In this document: positions 29,988 to 38,468 of the stretch, one piece after another | How positions within the stretch are numbered: the stretch's first letter is position 1 | Layout of the letters: the number at the start of each line of letters is the position of its first letter | Source: Bacteroidota bacterium | GTDB taxonomy: Bacteria > Bacteroidota > Bacteroidia > Chitinophagales > Chitinophagaceae | Reading direction: 5' to 3' | Assembly: GCA_016868455.1 (NCBI GenBank) | Contig: VGGV01000003.1 | Span: 82,360-146,359, forward strand | DNA: 64,000 nt | The notes under the pieces: model-generated | The model's database searches: none | Told to the model about the DNA's origin: nothing | What the model saw: only the letters and a program-made list of their open reading frames with translations | Made by a program: the position numbers and the translations under genes

Positions 29988-31301
29988 CTATTTCTTCCGG
30001 AAATAGAGCCGCAGCGGCACCCCGGTAAAATCAAAATTCTCCCGGAGCTTGTTCTCGAGGTAGTTCTTGTAGGGCTGCTTGATGTCGTCGGGAAAATTGC
30101 AGAAAAAGGCAAAGGAGGGTACAGCCGTGGGCAACTGGGTTACATATTTTATTTTTACGGGATGGCCCCGCACCACCGGCGGGTGATAGCCTTCAATGGC
30201 TTTCAGAATAGTATCGTTGAGCTGTGAGGTGGGCACTTTGCGCTGCCGGTTGGCATACACTTCCAGCGCCGTTTCAATAGCCTTAAAGATGCGGGTCTTT
30301 TCTCTGGCCGAGATGAACAGGATGGGCACATCGGTAAAGGGCGCCAGTTTTTGCCGCAGCTCTTTTTCCATTTCTCGGGCGGTATTGGTTTCCTTGCTTA
30401 CCAGGTCCCATTTATTTACCAGCAGCACAATGCCTTTTCCCTTGCGGGCGGCAAGGGAAAAGATGTTGATGTCCTGCGCCGTAATGCCTTTAACGGCATC
30501 AATCAGCAGCAGGCACACATCCGCTTCGTCCATCGCCTTTATAGCCCGGATAACGGAGTAAAACTCCAGGTCTTCGTTCACTTTATTCTTCCGGCGTATG
30601 CCGGCGGTGTCAATCAGCACAAACTCTTTCTGAAAAAGATTGTAATGGGTGTGGATGGTATCTCTTGTGGTGCCGGCAATTTCGCTGACGATGGTCCGCT
30701 CCTGCCCGATTAATGCATTAAGCAATGATGATTTGCCGGTATTGGGCTGGCCGATGATGGCAAATTTAGGCAGCTCAGCCATTTCTCTGGTTTCTTCGGA
30801 TGCATCATCCGTTATCAGTTTGGTGATGGCATCCAGCAGTTCGCCGGTGCCGCTGCCGCTGGCAGAAGCGATAAAAAAAATATTATCAAACCCCATGCTG
30901 TAAAATTCGGCAGCCTCAAGCAGGCGTTCGTTATTGTCCACTTTGTTTACTGTAAGAAAAACCGGTTTGGTGCTTTTGCGCAGCAGGGCAGCCATGCTGT
31001 CGTCGAGGTCCGTCATGCCGGTGGCAGCATCTACCATAAAAATAATGGCATCGGCCTCATCCACGGCTATCAGCACCTGTTTGGCGATTTCTTTTTCAAA
31101 CACATCCTCGCTGCCGGCCACAAAACCACCCGTGTCAATTACGTTGAATAGCTTGCCGTTCCAGTCGGCTACGCCATACTGCCGGTCACGGGTTACGCCG
31201 CTTACATCATCCACGATGGCCTTGCGCTGTTCCAGCAGCCGGTTGAACAGGGTGCTTTTTCCCACATTGGGACGTCCGGTTATGGCAAGGGTAAATGACA
31301 T
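29988..31301 (-). CDS. der: Ribosome biogenesis GTPase Der (EngA)
   Basis: A 437-residue protein with two tandem TrmE-Era-like GTPase domains and a KH-like C-terminal domain. G1 loops are GRPNVGKST (residues 9-17) and GQPNTGKSS (about 181). G3 motifs are DTGG and DTAG, and G4 motifs are NKVD and NKWD. Der is needed for 50S ribosome maturation. The gene is co-directional with the secreted hypothetical at 32121, which ends 25 bases upstream, and era follows on the same strand further upstream, so two ribosome-assembly GTPases sit in one neighbourhood. Confidence 0.97.
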   Translation of the reverse strand: MSFTLAITGRPNVGKSTLFNRLLEQRKAIVDDVSGVTRDRQYGVADWNGKLFNVIDTGGFVAGSEDVFEKEIAKQVLIAVDEADAIIFMVDAATGMTDLDDSMAALLRKSTKPVFLTVNKVDNNERLLEAAEFYSMGFDNIFFIASASGSGTGELLDAITKLITDDASEETREMAELPKFAIIGQPNTGKSSLLNALIGQERTIVSEIAGTTRDTIHTHYNLFQKEFVLIDTAGIRRKNKVNEDLEFYSVIRAIKAMDEADVCLLLIDAVKGITAQDINIFSLAARKGKGIVLLVNKWDLVSKETNTAREMEKELRQKLAPFTDVPILFISAREKTRIFKAIETALEVYANRQRKVPTSQLNDTILKAIEGYHPPVVRGHPVKIKYVTQLPTAVPSFAFFCNFPDDIKQPYKNYLENKLRENFDFTGVPLRLYFRKK

Positions 31302-31326
31302 GGCCGTGGTTGCAGGCAGGCGGCGG

Positions 31327-32121
31327 TTACAGAGCCCCGTCCTTTTTATATATGCCGTTGTAATATTTGAGGAAGATCAGGTAGTCTTCTTCTTTTTTAA
31401 ATCCCAGTTTTTGTTTTTTTATCCAGTCGCTGTAAAGTGATGCGCCGGGAACATGGCTGAAAAAATCTTCCCGTGACAGTTTCTGGAGCCGGTTGAACTG
31501 GTTTTCGGCCTCCACAAAATATTCGTTGTTGTCATAATAATAATAGCGTTTCAGGGTGCCGAAGAGAGAGTCGCCTTCTTTTACTATCCGCCGGGTAATT
31601 TTAAGCAGGGTGGTATGGCCTTTGTTCAGTTCCTGGTAAAGACATTGCTTGCAGTCGGTTTGCCGGGCCATATCGCTGTTGGCAGAGAGGAAGAGATCGG
31701 TTATCCGGCCGGAAACTGAATCAAGAAATTCGATTTTACCTATCAGTTCAGCAGGCACGGCCATTTCATTTTCAAGGGAATCGAGATAATGCACCTCCTG
31801 CGAAACAAGATTGAAACGGACCGGCCACTGCCCGTATTTTCGGCCCTGCCTGTCATAAAGCCTTCCCTGCTGCCACTGGTGCCTGTAAAAAGGCGAGCCC
31901 CCTATCTGGTTATAGGAAATTTTTTTTTCTATTTCGCCAGAACCATACACATTGATGCTGGAAATGGAGTTTAGCTTGTCCACCTTTCTGCCCAGTTCAA
32001 TCATTACCTGGGCCTGTAAAAACAAGGTGGTGGCAGGTAGTTGCAGCAATAAAAAGCCCAAAATCGCTGTACCCCGGGTAAGCTTTTTCCCTGCTGATAT
32101 AAAATGATAGTTGCCCCGCAT
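31327..32121 (-). CDS. Secreted protein of unknown function
   Basis: A 264-residue protein with a basic N-terminus and hydrophobic stretch (TAILGFLLLQLPATTLFLQA) that predicts export. The mature part is rich in charged and aromatic residues (RYYYYDNNEYFVEAE, KKEEDYLIFLKYYNGIY) and has one CxxC (CKQC). I recognise no domain. It ends 25 bases before der on the same strand, so it is likely co-transcribed with der. An alternative internal start after the hydrophobic stretch is not obvious. The function is not assigned. Confidence 0.7.
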   Translation of the reverse strand: MRGNYHFISAGKKLTRGTAILGFLLLQLPATTLFLQAQVMIELGRKVDKLNSISSINVYGSGEIEKKISYNQIGGSPFYRHQWQQGRLYDRQGRKYGQWPVRFNLVSQEVHYLDSLENEMAVPAELIGKIEFLDSVSGRITDLFLSANSDMARQTDCKQCLYQELNKGHTTLLKITRRIVKEGDSLFGTLKRYYYYDNNEYFVEAENQFNRLQKLSREDFFSHVPGASLYSDWIKKQKLGFKKEEDYLIFLKYYNGIYKKDGAL

Positions 32122-32262
32122 GTTTATTATTTCATTATTGCTGACCGGAATTCGGCCCCAAAAGCTGCAACTGCAAAAATAAACATATGTTCAGCACCGC
32201 AACAAGGAAATATCCAGTGCAGCAGATTTTATGGCCATCCGGGGCAGAAGCTGTGTTTTGCA

Positions 32263-33132
32263 TCAGCCATAACCCAACTGCTTCAGAAACATTTCTTTTT
32301 CCCGCCAGCCGGGTTTTACTTTTACAAACAGTTCCAGGAATACTTTCTGCCCGATAAAGGCCTCAATATCTTTCCGGGCTGCTGTGCCGATCTTTTTTAT
32401 CATGGTCCCTTTTTCCCCGATCAGTATGGCTTTTTGCGTTTCCCGGTGAACGATGATATCGGCAGCTATTTTAACCAGGTTTTCTTTTTCCCTGTATTCG
32501 TTTACCAGCACGGTGGTATGATAGGGTATTTCATCTGCCGCAAACTGGTATATTTTTTCCCGGATGAGTTCGCTCACAAAAAACCGGGTGTTCAGATCGC
32601 TGATGTCATCACCCTCAAAAAAAGGTTCGCCTTCGGGCAGGTACTGCAGCACAGCATTCATGAATTCTTTTTTGTTGAACCCGGTCAGCGCTGAAATGGC
32701 GATAACTTTTTTACAATAAGGCCGGCTGCTGAAGAAAGCTTTTGCTTCATCCGTTGCGGTTTTAGTTGTTGTATCCACTTTATTGATGACTACCAAAGCA
32801 GGCGCTTTTATGTTCAGCGCTGTGAAGATGTCATCCGCTTCTTTCAGGGTTTCTTTAATATCCACCAGCAGCAATGCCAGGTCGGCATCTTCCAGGGCGT
32901 TTTTTACGGCCTGCATCATTTTCTCCTGCAGTTTGTATTTGGGTTCAATGATGCCGGGAGTATCGGAAAAAACAACCTGGTAGTCTTTTTCAGTAAGGAT
33001 GCCTTTGATGCGGTGGCGGGTTGTCTGCACTTTGGGCGACACGATGGCCAGTTTCTCACCCATCAGCGCATTCAGTAATGTGCTTTTACCCGCATTGGGT
33101 CGGCCGAATATGCTGACAAAACCGGATTTCAT
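32263..33132 (-). CDS. era: GTPase Era
   Basis: A 289-residue GTPase that binds 16S rRNA 3' ends and promotes 30S assembly. The start is the ATG at 33130-33132 (MKSGFVSIFGRPNAGKST), because an upstream in-frame ATG adds 18 residues unlike Era. G1 is GRPNAGKST, G3 DTPG and G4 NKVD. The KH domain is at the C-terminus (AADIIVHRETQKAILIGEKG, GTMIKKIG). The gene is transcribed alone, with a 140-base gap to the next gene. Confidence 0.97.
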   Translation of the reverse strand: MKSGFVSIFGRPNAGKSTLLNALMGEKLAIVSPKVQTTRHRIKGILTEKDYQVVFSDTPGIIEPKYKLQEKMMQAVKNALEDADLALLLVDIKETLKEADDIFTALNIKAPALVVINKVDTTTKTATDEAKAFFSSRPYCKKVIAISALTGFNKKEFMNAVLQYLPEGEPFFEGDDISDLNTRFFVSELIREKIYQFAADEIPYHTTVLVNEYREKENLVKIAADIIVHRETQKAILIGEKGTMIKKIGTAARKDIEAFIGQKVFLELFVKVKPGWREKEMFLKQLGYG

Positions 33133-33191
33133 AAAAGAGGTGCAAAGGTAGGCTAAATGAAGGGGGCGGGTTTTGCCCTGTGGCAATAAAA

Positions 33192-33379
33192 AAGTGGCTG
33201 TCTCAAAAATAATTTCAACACAGAGTTAAAGAGTATATGAGGCACACAGAGAGAGTTGATGTTCAATAAATGCTTTTCCCTGTGTAACCCTATTGCTTTC
33301 GACTGGGCTCATGCCGAAGTCTATCAGGTCTGCCAACTCATTATCTCTGTGTTTTTCCCTGCTTTTTAGACAGCCTCTT
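33192..33379. mobile_element. MITE-like element with GGCTGTCT/AGACAGCC ends
   Basis: A 188-base non-coding segment whose ends GTGGCTGTCTCAAAAA and TTTTTAGACAGCCTCTT are imperfect inverted repeats. GGCTGTCTCAAAA is a common end of Bacteroidota insertion sequences and MITEs. The interior holds CACAGAG/CTCTGTG repeats and no ORF. No clear target duplication is seen. Confidence 0.6.
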
Positions 33380-33401
33380 GACTATTAATATTCAAGTTCG
33401 A

Positions 33402-33837
33402 TTAGTGGATAAATGTAACCATAGCATTTTGTGGCGTCCCTCCCACGGTAATCGTTTGTGATACGATAAGCTGTGTCTCCGAAAGCGTAACAATATTGAA
33501 TAGATTGCTTCCGCCGGTGAAAAGAATGGTTGATACCTGCAATTGCGTTTCGCCGTTCTGGAAACTCCAAGTTACAGGAGAAGTTTGAGGATCACTGCCA
33601 TTGCATTTGGTTGGACCTTCGTCCAACGTACCTGAACCGTTAGCATTCAGCTTCAGAATATTATCCTTCTGACAGGTTTGTAACAAAGCCGACACACCAG
33701 TTCCGCCCACGGTGGCCGAACTGAATTTCCAGTTGGCCTGGGGCAGCAGTTCTGTTTTCGTTTTGGGAGGGGTTTCATTATCCTTATTGCAGGCAGCAAA
33801 GAATAAAGAAAAGAGAAAGAATGAATAGTTTTTTCAT
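33402..33837 (-). pseudogene. Small lipoprotein, frameshifted in its signal peptide
   Basis: From ATG 33835-33837 the frame reads a signal peptide but stops 17 codons later. The second frame (33710 to 33402) encodes a lipocalin/META-like barrel (ANWKFSSATVGGTG, SGTLDEGPTKC, PVTWSFQNGETQLQV, ending AMVTFIH). Removing one A from the six-A run after the ATG joins the two and gives a perfect lipoprotein signal (MKNYSFFLFSLFFAAC, then NKDN). The repaired protein would be about 144 residues. The lesion is in a homopolymer, so a base-calling error is likely. The function is unknown. Confidence 0.75.
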
Positions 33838-33875
33838 ACAAAGGATGTTGGTTAATGGCTTGTAAGGTAATAAAT

Positions 33876-33903
33876 AAAAAACTGCGGTGCAAGAGACCAC
33901 AGT
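33876..33903 (-). terminator. Terminator downstream of tRNA-fMet
   Basis: ACTGTGGT pairs with ACCGCAGT (one mismatch) on the minus strand, followed by six T residues. It begins 6 bases past the tRNA end. Confidence 0.7.
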
Positions 33904-33908
33904 CTTAG

Positions 33909-33980
33909 TTGCGAAGGGGAGGATCGAACTCCCGACCTGCGGGTTATGAGCCCGCCGAGCTACCGCTGCTCTACTTCGCG
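33909..33980 (-). tRNA. Initiator tRNA-fMet (CAT)
   Basis: A cloverleaf with anticodon CAT in loop CTCATAA. The acceptor stem CGCGAAG/CTTCGCA leaves C1-A72 unpaired, the anticodon stem ends in three G-C pairs (GGG/CCC), and the T-loop is TTCGATC. The C1-A72 mismatch and the GGG/CCC stem mark an initiator, not an elongator, tRNA. No CCA is encoded. Confidence 0.95.
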
Positions 33981-34024
33981 GTGTTGAGGCGCAAAGATAG
34001 GCTTATATGCCTTTGCCCCCAAAG

Positions 34025-34054
34025 AAAAGTCCCTGCAATAGCAGGAACTTTTTT
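34025..34054 (-). terminator. Rho-independent terminator
   Basis: AAAAGTCCCTGC pairs with GCAGGAACTTTT with one mismatch. It lies past the 3' end of the GIN-domain genes and before the tRNA. Confidence 0.6.
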
Positions 34055-34089
34055 CATGGTTATACCCTATTTGTATATGAAGATTTTAA

Positions 34090-34797
34090 TTATCCCTTGG
34101 ATACACTGCTTGAGCCGCTGCTTTTGATTTCACGGATAACGCCGTTGCCGCGGTAGCGGATATCGCTGGCGCCACTGGCATTGGCGGATAATTCCTTATT
34201 CACCGTTATTTTTATATCACTGGCGCCGCTTACCCTTGCGTCGCATATATCCGCTGCCAGGTCAAAGCCCTTAAAATCACTGGCGCCGCTGGCTTCCACA
34301 GATAACTGGGCGGCTGTTCCGCTTACCGTCATGTCGGATGCACCACTGAGGTCAACCGTAAGTTTATTTACTTCCAGTTTACCTTTCAGGTCGCTGGCGC
34401 CTGACTGGTGAATATCCAGGTAATCGGCTTTTACAGTCCCCGATATATAAACATCGCAGGCCCCGCTTACTTTCAGCCGGTCAATATTTTTAAAGGAGAT
34501 ATAGGCTTTTAGTTTTTTATTTCCGCCCCAGTTCAGCCCTTTGCTGTCGTACCCGATATGCAGGATGCTCCCCTTTACTTCTACCGTAATGCGTTCCCTG
34601 TATTTTTCTTCAGAGGCGCTTACTGCCACTGCTTCTGTATTGCCCTGCGTAAGGTATACATCAAAAGCGCTGGATAAGCTGATGCCATGAAAGTCTTTTG
34701 CTTTCCTTACCACGGCATTGGGGTCATTTACCTGCTGGGCAATGGCTGCCGTACTAAACAGAAAACCCAGCACTATTAATTGTATCTTCTTCATCAC
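34090..34797 (-). CDS. GIN-domain (DUF2807) exported protein, SGASD-repeat type
   Basis: A 235-residue protein with signal peptide MMKKIQLIVLGFLFSTAAIA. The mature part is a putative right-handed beta-solenoid: ISLSSAFDVYLTQGNTEAVAV at the start of the GIN domain, then a repeated turn SGASD about every 19-21 residues (QSGASDLKG, LSGASDMTV, ASGASDFKG, VSGASDIKI, ASGASDIRY). The domain is common in Bacteroidota envelope proteins. Its function is unknown, though a role in sensing or binding is often proposed. It lies 9 bases downstream of a paralogue (34807-35532), so the pair is a tandem duplication. Confidence 0.85.
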   Translation of the reverse strand: MMKKIQLIVLGFLFSTAAIAQQVNDPNAVVRKAKDFHGISLSSAFDVYLTQGNTEAVAVSASEEKYRERITVEVKGSILHIGYDSKGLNWGGNKKLKAYISFKNIDRLKVSGACDVYISGTVKADYLDIHQSGASDLKGKLEVNKLTVDLSGASDMTVSGTAAQLSVEASGASDFKGFDLAADICDARVSGASDIKITVNKELSANASGASDIRYRGNGVIREIKSSGSSSVSKG

Positions 34798-34806
34798 ACT
34801 ATAATT

Positions 34807-35532
34807 TTAAAATTTAAATCCTGATACGCTGCCGCCGGTATTGGTCTTTATTTCCCGGATGCCGGCATTGCCCTTGTATTTTACAATACCGCCGGTACTG
34901 GCTTTTACCTGCAGTTCTTTGTCTGCATGAATAGTGATTTTTGCGCCGGTGCTTACCTGCACATTGCAGGTATTGGTGTTCAATTCATCACCTGTAAACT
35001 TGCTGCCTGTACTGCCTTCCGCTTCCACTTTATCAGCCCTGCCGGTTAATGTTACTTTGGAGCCGGTATTCTGATCCAGTTTCAGAGTGCCTGCATCCAC
35101 TTTTCCGTTTATTTCTGCGCCGGTATTGGCTTTCATATCCAGCGATGATGACTGCAGGGTGCCCACTATTTCCACTTCGGCCCCGGTACTTGCATACAAC
35201 CTGTTCAAAGATATGTAAGATACATAAGCTTTCAGGCCCTGGGTTTCATTTCTTGCATTGATAGCCCCTGTTTTTGTCTCATACTGAATTTTGAGAATGC
35301 CGTTTTCCACTTTGGTAACAATCCTGTCGCGGAATTCGGGAGTTGAAGCGCTTACCGGCACTTCTTCGGTGCTGCCGTGGGTGAGTGTAAGTTCAATACC
35401 GGTACCCACATCTATACCTTGAAAACTGCTGATATTTCTTTTCTCAGCATTCGGGTCATTCACTGTTTTTGGGCCAAAAAGACCGGCCCCGATGGCCGCA
35501 GTCAGAAAAAGAGAAAGAAATAATTTCTTCAT
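34807..35532 (-). CDS. GIN-domain (DUF2807) exported protein, TGA/TGS-repeat type
   Basis: A 241-residue paralogue of the next gene. The signal peptide is MKKLFLSLFLTAAIGAG and the same domain start FQGIDVGTGIELTLTHGSTEE is seen. The solenoid turns here use TGAEI, TGSKV, TGSKF, TGAKI and TGGIV in the positions where the neighbour uses SGASD. The two genes are in the same orientation with a 9-base gap and are likely co-expressed. The different turn chemistry (acid in one, Lys/Glu in the other) suggests divergent binding partners or a heteromeric pair (inference). Confidence 0.85.
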   Translation of the reverse strand: MKKLFLSLFLTAAIGAGLFGPKTVNDPNAEKRNISSFQGIDVGTGIELTLTHGSTEEVPVSASTPEFRDRIVTKVENGILKIQYETKTGAINARNETQGLKAYVSYISLNRLYASTGAEVEIVGTLQSSSLDMKANTGAEINGKVDAGTLKLDQNTGSKVTLTGRADKVEAEGSTGSKFTGDELNTNTCNVQVSTGAKITIHADKELQVKASTGGIVKYKGNAGIREIKTNTGGSVSGFKF

Positions 35533-35580
35533 AAAAGATGGTTTGGATATAATACGAAGAGTGGTGTAGAAAGGTTACAG

Positions 35581-35610
35581 TTTGCAGCAACTTATTTTGA
35601 CCTATTTTTG
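35581..35610 (+). promoter_or_regulatory. Promoter of the TPP-riboswitch transcript
   Basis: TTTG at 35581-35584, an 18-base spacer, then TATTTTTG at 35603-35610. The leader would be about 260 bases long before the receptor start. Confidence 0.6.
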
Positions 35611-35677
35611 CAGCAGCTCTTGGCCTTTGAATGTAAAGGCTTTAGTTTTTGAATGTCCCGCCAGATTGCGGGACAGG

Positions 35678-35810
35678 TTTCCCGGGGTGTTTGACACTGA
35701 GCCAGACGAAGGGCGCTTCGCCAGGCTTGTCTGCCGGCAGGCAGGTTCAGTGATTCAATCTGAGATCATACCCGTAAGAACCTGGTCAGGGTAATGCCTG
35801 CGAAGGGAAG
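35678..35810 (+). ncRNA. TPP riboswitch (THI element) with an enlarged P3 arm
   Basis: The conserved core is intact: GGGGTG (35684-35689), CTGAGATCATACCCGT (35760-35775), GAACCTGGTCAGGGTAATGCC (35778-35798) and GCGAAGGGAAG (35800-35810), with P1 formed by TTTCCC/GGGAA. It senses thiamine pyrophosphate and should repress the downstream receptor gene. The P3 arm (TTTGACACTGA with TCAGTGATTCAA) encloses 47 extra bases (35701-35747) that contain a CGAAG/CTTCG hairpin and a CTGCCGGCAG palindrome of the dispersed type. A second palindrome (TGTCCCGC/GCGGGACA, 35655-35676) lies just upstream. Confidence 0.93.
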
Positions 35811-35875
35811 GAAGATCAATGCATCCTTTCTCCGACAGCGTTTCCCTCTTCTTTTAATTTTTAAAAAATTAAACC

Positions 35876-38032
35876 ATGAAGAGGATTTGTATGTCCGGCT
35901 GTTTATTGTTCACAGCCATTTTATCGGCTGCACAGCAGCCTGAAGCAAAAGACAGTTTTTACACTTTATCGCCGGTGGAAGTGAGAGCGGTAAGGGCCTC
36001 CGAAAATGCGCCGGTCACTAAAACCAATATCGGCAAATCAGCGATTGCCAAAATGAACCTCGGGCAGGATATTCCCTTTTTGCTCAGCCAGACGCCTTCT
36101 GTCGCGGTACATTCTGATGCCGGCAACGGCGTGGGCTATACCGGCATCCGCATCCGCGGCACAGATGCCACACGAATCAATGTAACGCTGAACGGCATAC
36201 CTTATAATGATGCCGAAAGCCAGGGAACATTCTTTGTTAACCTGCCCGACTTTTCTTCCTCTGCAGGCAGCATACAAATTCAGAGAGGCGTGGGCACATC
36301 TTCCAACGGCGCCGGGGCTTTTGGCGCCAGCATCAACTTCAGCACCAATGAGGTGAATAAAGAGGCTTACCTGGAACTGAACAACAGCTATGGTTCTTTT
36401 AATACCCGGAAGCATACCATTAAGGCAGGAACGGGACTGCACAAAAAATTTACGGCCGACCTGCGCCTTTCCCGCATCAGCAGCAATGGCTATATTGACA
36501 GGGCCGGCAGCAACCTGAAGTCCCTATACTTCAGCACTGCATATATCAGTGAAAAGAATTCACTTCGCCTGAATATTTTTTCCGGTAAAGAAAAAACCTA
36601 CCAGGCATGGTATGGAGTGTCAGAAGCTGACCTGAAAGCCGGCAACAGAACTATTAATTATGCCGGTACCGAAAGACCCGGCGAGCCTTACGATAACGAA
36701 ACGGATAACTATACACAAACACATTACCAGTTTTTCTTCAACCGGCAGCTGAGCAAAAAGCTGAGTTTTAATACGGCTTTCTTTTTTACTACCGGCAAAG
36801 GCTACTATGAACAATACAAAGCTGATGAAGACTTCTCCGCTTACAGCCTGCCTTACCCGGTAAGCGGTAACGACACCCTATTTGAATCGGATTTTATCCG
36901 GCAGTTGTGGCTGGATAATGATTTTTACGGCAATATTTTTTCATTGCAGTTCAAAGACAATAAAACACAGGCCACACTGGGCGGTGGGTACACCCGGTAC
37001 GATGGCAATCATTTTGGGAAAATAATATGGGCTTCCCGGGCCAATATCACTTCCCACAAATGGTACGGCCTGGATGCACTGAAAACCGGTTTCAATATTT
37101 ACCTGAAAGAACAAACACAGGTGCACCGGAACTGGAGCCTTTATTACGATCTGCAGTTTCGCCAGGTAAAGTATGATATGGATGGATTCCGTTACAATCC
37201 TGCACTAAAGGTGAATAACCGATTCAGTTTTTTTAACCCCAAAGCCGGTATTGTTTATAAAAAGAATGCATGGAAAGCTTATGCATCATACAGCGTGGCT
37301 GCCAAAGAACCCAACCGGGATGATTTTGAGGCCGGCAGTGCCCAGCAACCCAAACCGGAAAGACTATATGACACGGAACTGGGTATTGAACAGATAAAAA
37401 ACCTTTACAACTGGTCGGTAACTTTTTATTACATGAAGTACAGGAACCAGCTGGTGCTTACGGGTAAGATAAATGATGTGGGGGCTTATACAAGAACCAA
37501 TATTCCCCAAAGCTACCGAACAGGTTTGGAAATGCAGGGAGTATTCAAATTCAGTTCCCGGTTCAATGCATCGGCCAACCTTGCCATCAGCAGCAACAAG
37601 GTGAAAAATTTTACGGAGTACATAGATGATTATGACAACGGTGGTCAAAAAGCCATTACTTATTCATCCGCCGATATTGCTTTCTCGCCTGCCGTGGTGG
37701 GCGGGGCCGCACTTAATTTTCTTCCCCTGAAAAGTATTGAGTTGAGTTTACTGAACAAATTTGTAAGCAAACAATACCTGGACAATACGCAAAATGAAAA
37801 TCGAAGGCTGGATGCTTTTTTTGTAAATGACCTGCGGGGCATTTATACATTGAAAGGCAAAAAGCTAAAAGAGCTGAATATTACAGCACAGCTCAATAAC
37901 ATTTTTGGGATAAAGTATGAGCCGAATGGCTATACTTTCAGCTATATTTATGGCGGAGAAATGATAACCAAGAATTATTATTTCCCGATGGCCGGAAGGA
38001 ATTTTATGATTGCGGTGAGTGTGAGGTTGTAA
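35876..38032 (+). CDS. TonB-dependent receptor, probably for thiamine or a precursor
   Basis: A 718-residue outer-membrane protein: signal peptide (CLLFTAILSAAQ), plug domain (TKTNIGKSAIAKMNLGQDIP, GIRIRGTDATRINVTLNGIP, QIQRGVGTSSNGAGAFGASI) and a 22-strand barrel ending in aromatic AGRNFMIAVSVRL. No carboxypeptidase-like N-terminal domain and no SusD partner is present, unlike SusC-type receptors. The TPP riboswitch upstream (35678-35810) indicates that thiamine status controls it, so uptake of thiamine, its phosphates or a precursor is the best assignment. No inner-membrane PnuT or thiamine salvage kinase lies beside it. Confidence 0.9.
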   Translation: MKRICMSGCLLFTAILSAAQQPEAKDSFYTLSPVEVRAVRASENAPVTKTNIGKSAIAKMNLGQDIPFLLSQTPSVAVHSDAGNGVGYTGIRIRGTDATRINVTLNGIPYNDAESQGTFFVNLPDFSSSAGSIQIQRGVGTSSNGAGAFGASINFSTNEVNKEAYLELNNSYGSFNTRKHTIKAGTGLHKKFTADLRLSRISSNGYIDRAGSNLKSLYFSTAYISEKNSLRLNIFSGKEKTYQAWYGVSEADLKAGNRTINYAGTERPGEPYDNETDNYTQTHYQFFFNRQLSKKLSFNTAFFFTTGKGYYEQYKADEDFSAYSLPYPVSGNDTLFESDFIRQLWLDNDFYGNIFSLQFKDNKTQATLGGGYTRYDGNHFGKIIWASRANITSHKWYGLDALKTGFNIYLKEQTQVHRNWSLYYDLQFRQVKYDMDGFRYNPALKVNNRFSFFNPKAGIVYKKNAWKAYASYSVAAKEPNRDDFEAGSAQQPKPERLYDTELGIEQIKNLYNWSVTFYYMKYRNQLVLTGKINDVGAYTRTNIPQSYRTGLEMQGVFKFSSRFNASANLAISSNKVKNFTEYIDDYDNGGQKAITYSSADIAFSPAVVGGAALNFLPLKSIELSLLNKFVSKQYLDNTQNENRRLDAFFVNDLRGIYTLKGKKLKELNITAQLNNIFGIKYEPNGYTFSYIYGGEMITKNYYFPMAGRNFMIAVSVRL

Positions 38033-38142
38033 GGCGGGGGTTGGTAGTTCGTAGTCAGGAGTTCATAGTTAACATCAGTGAGGCTACGAATGCTGATGCT
38101 TACGTCCAGGACAATTGACTACTGACCAGCGACTAATGACCA

Positions 38143-38457
38143 CTAACTCTTTCCTCCAAACTTCTCCTGCCAGGCCAGAATGCCGCCGGTTAGATTTTTG
38201 GTATTTCTAAAGCCCATCGTTTCCAAAAGCATGCAGGCCTGTGCACTGCGTACACCGCTGCGGCAGTGAATGATGATCTCTTCCTCTTTCAGGTCCTCCA
38301 GCTCTTCCGCCTGGAATGACTGAAATTTTCCAAGCGGTATAAGTTGGGCGCCAAGATTGAATTCTGCATATTCATGCGGCTCCCGGCAATCAATCAGGTT
38401 CAGCTTTTCACCGGTATCCATCCGGGCTTTCAGTTCTTCAACAGAAATATTTTGCAT
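38143..38457 (-). CDS. Rhodanese-like domain protein
   Basis: A 104-residue single rhodanese domain. The active loop HCRSGVRS has the persulfide-forming Cys65, and the CREPHEY and GGILAWQEKF motifs are canonical. Small rhodaneses transfer sulfane sulfur, for example in thiosulfate or cysteine-derived sulfur trafficking; the acceptor is unknown. It lies 11 bases after the PASTA gene on the same strand, suggesting an operon with that gene and ddl. Confidence 0.9.
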   Translation of the reverse strand: MQNISVEELKARMDTGEKLNLIDCREPHEYAEFNLGAQLIPLGKFQSFQAEELEDLKEEEIIIHCRSGVRSAQACMLLETMGFRNTKNLTGGILAWQEKFGGKS

Positions 38458-38468
38458 ATAACAGGCTA

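Noticed and set aside
38046..38150. CRISPR-like short repeats (TGACTA)
   Set aside because: Units are degenerate with no constant repeat or spacer length and no cas gene is present.
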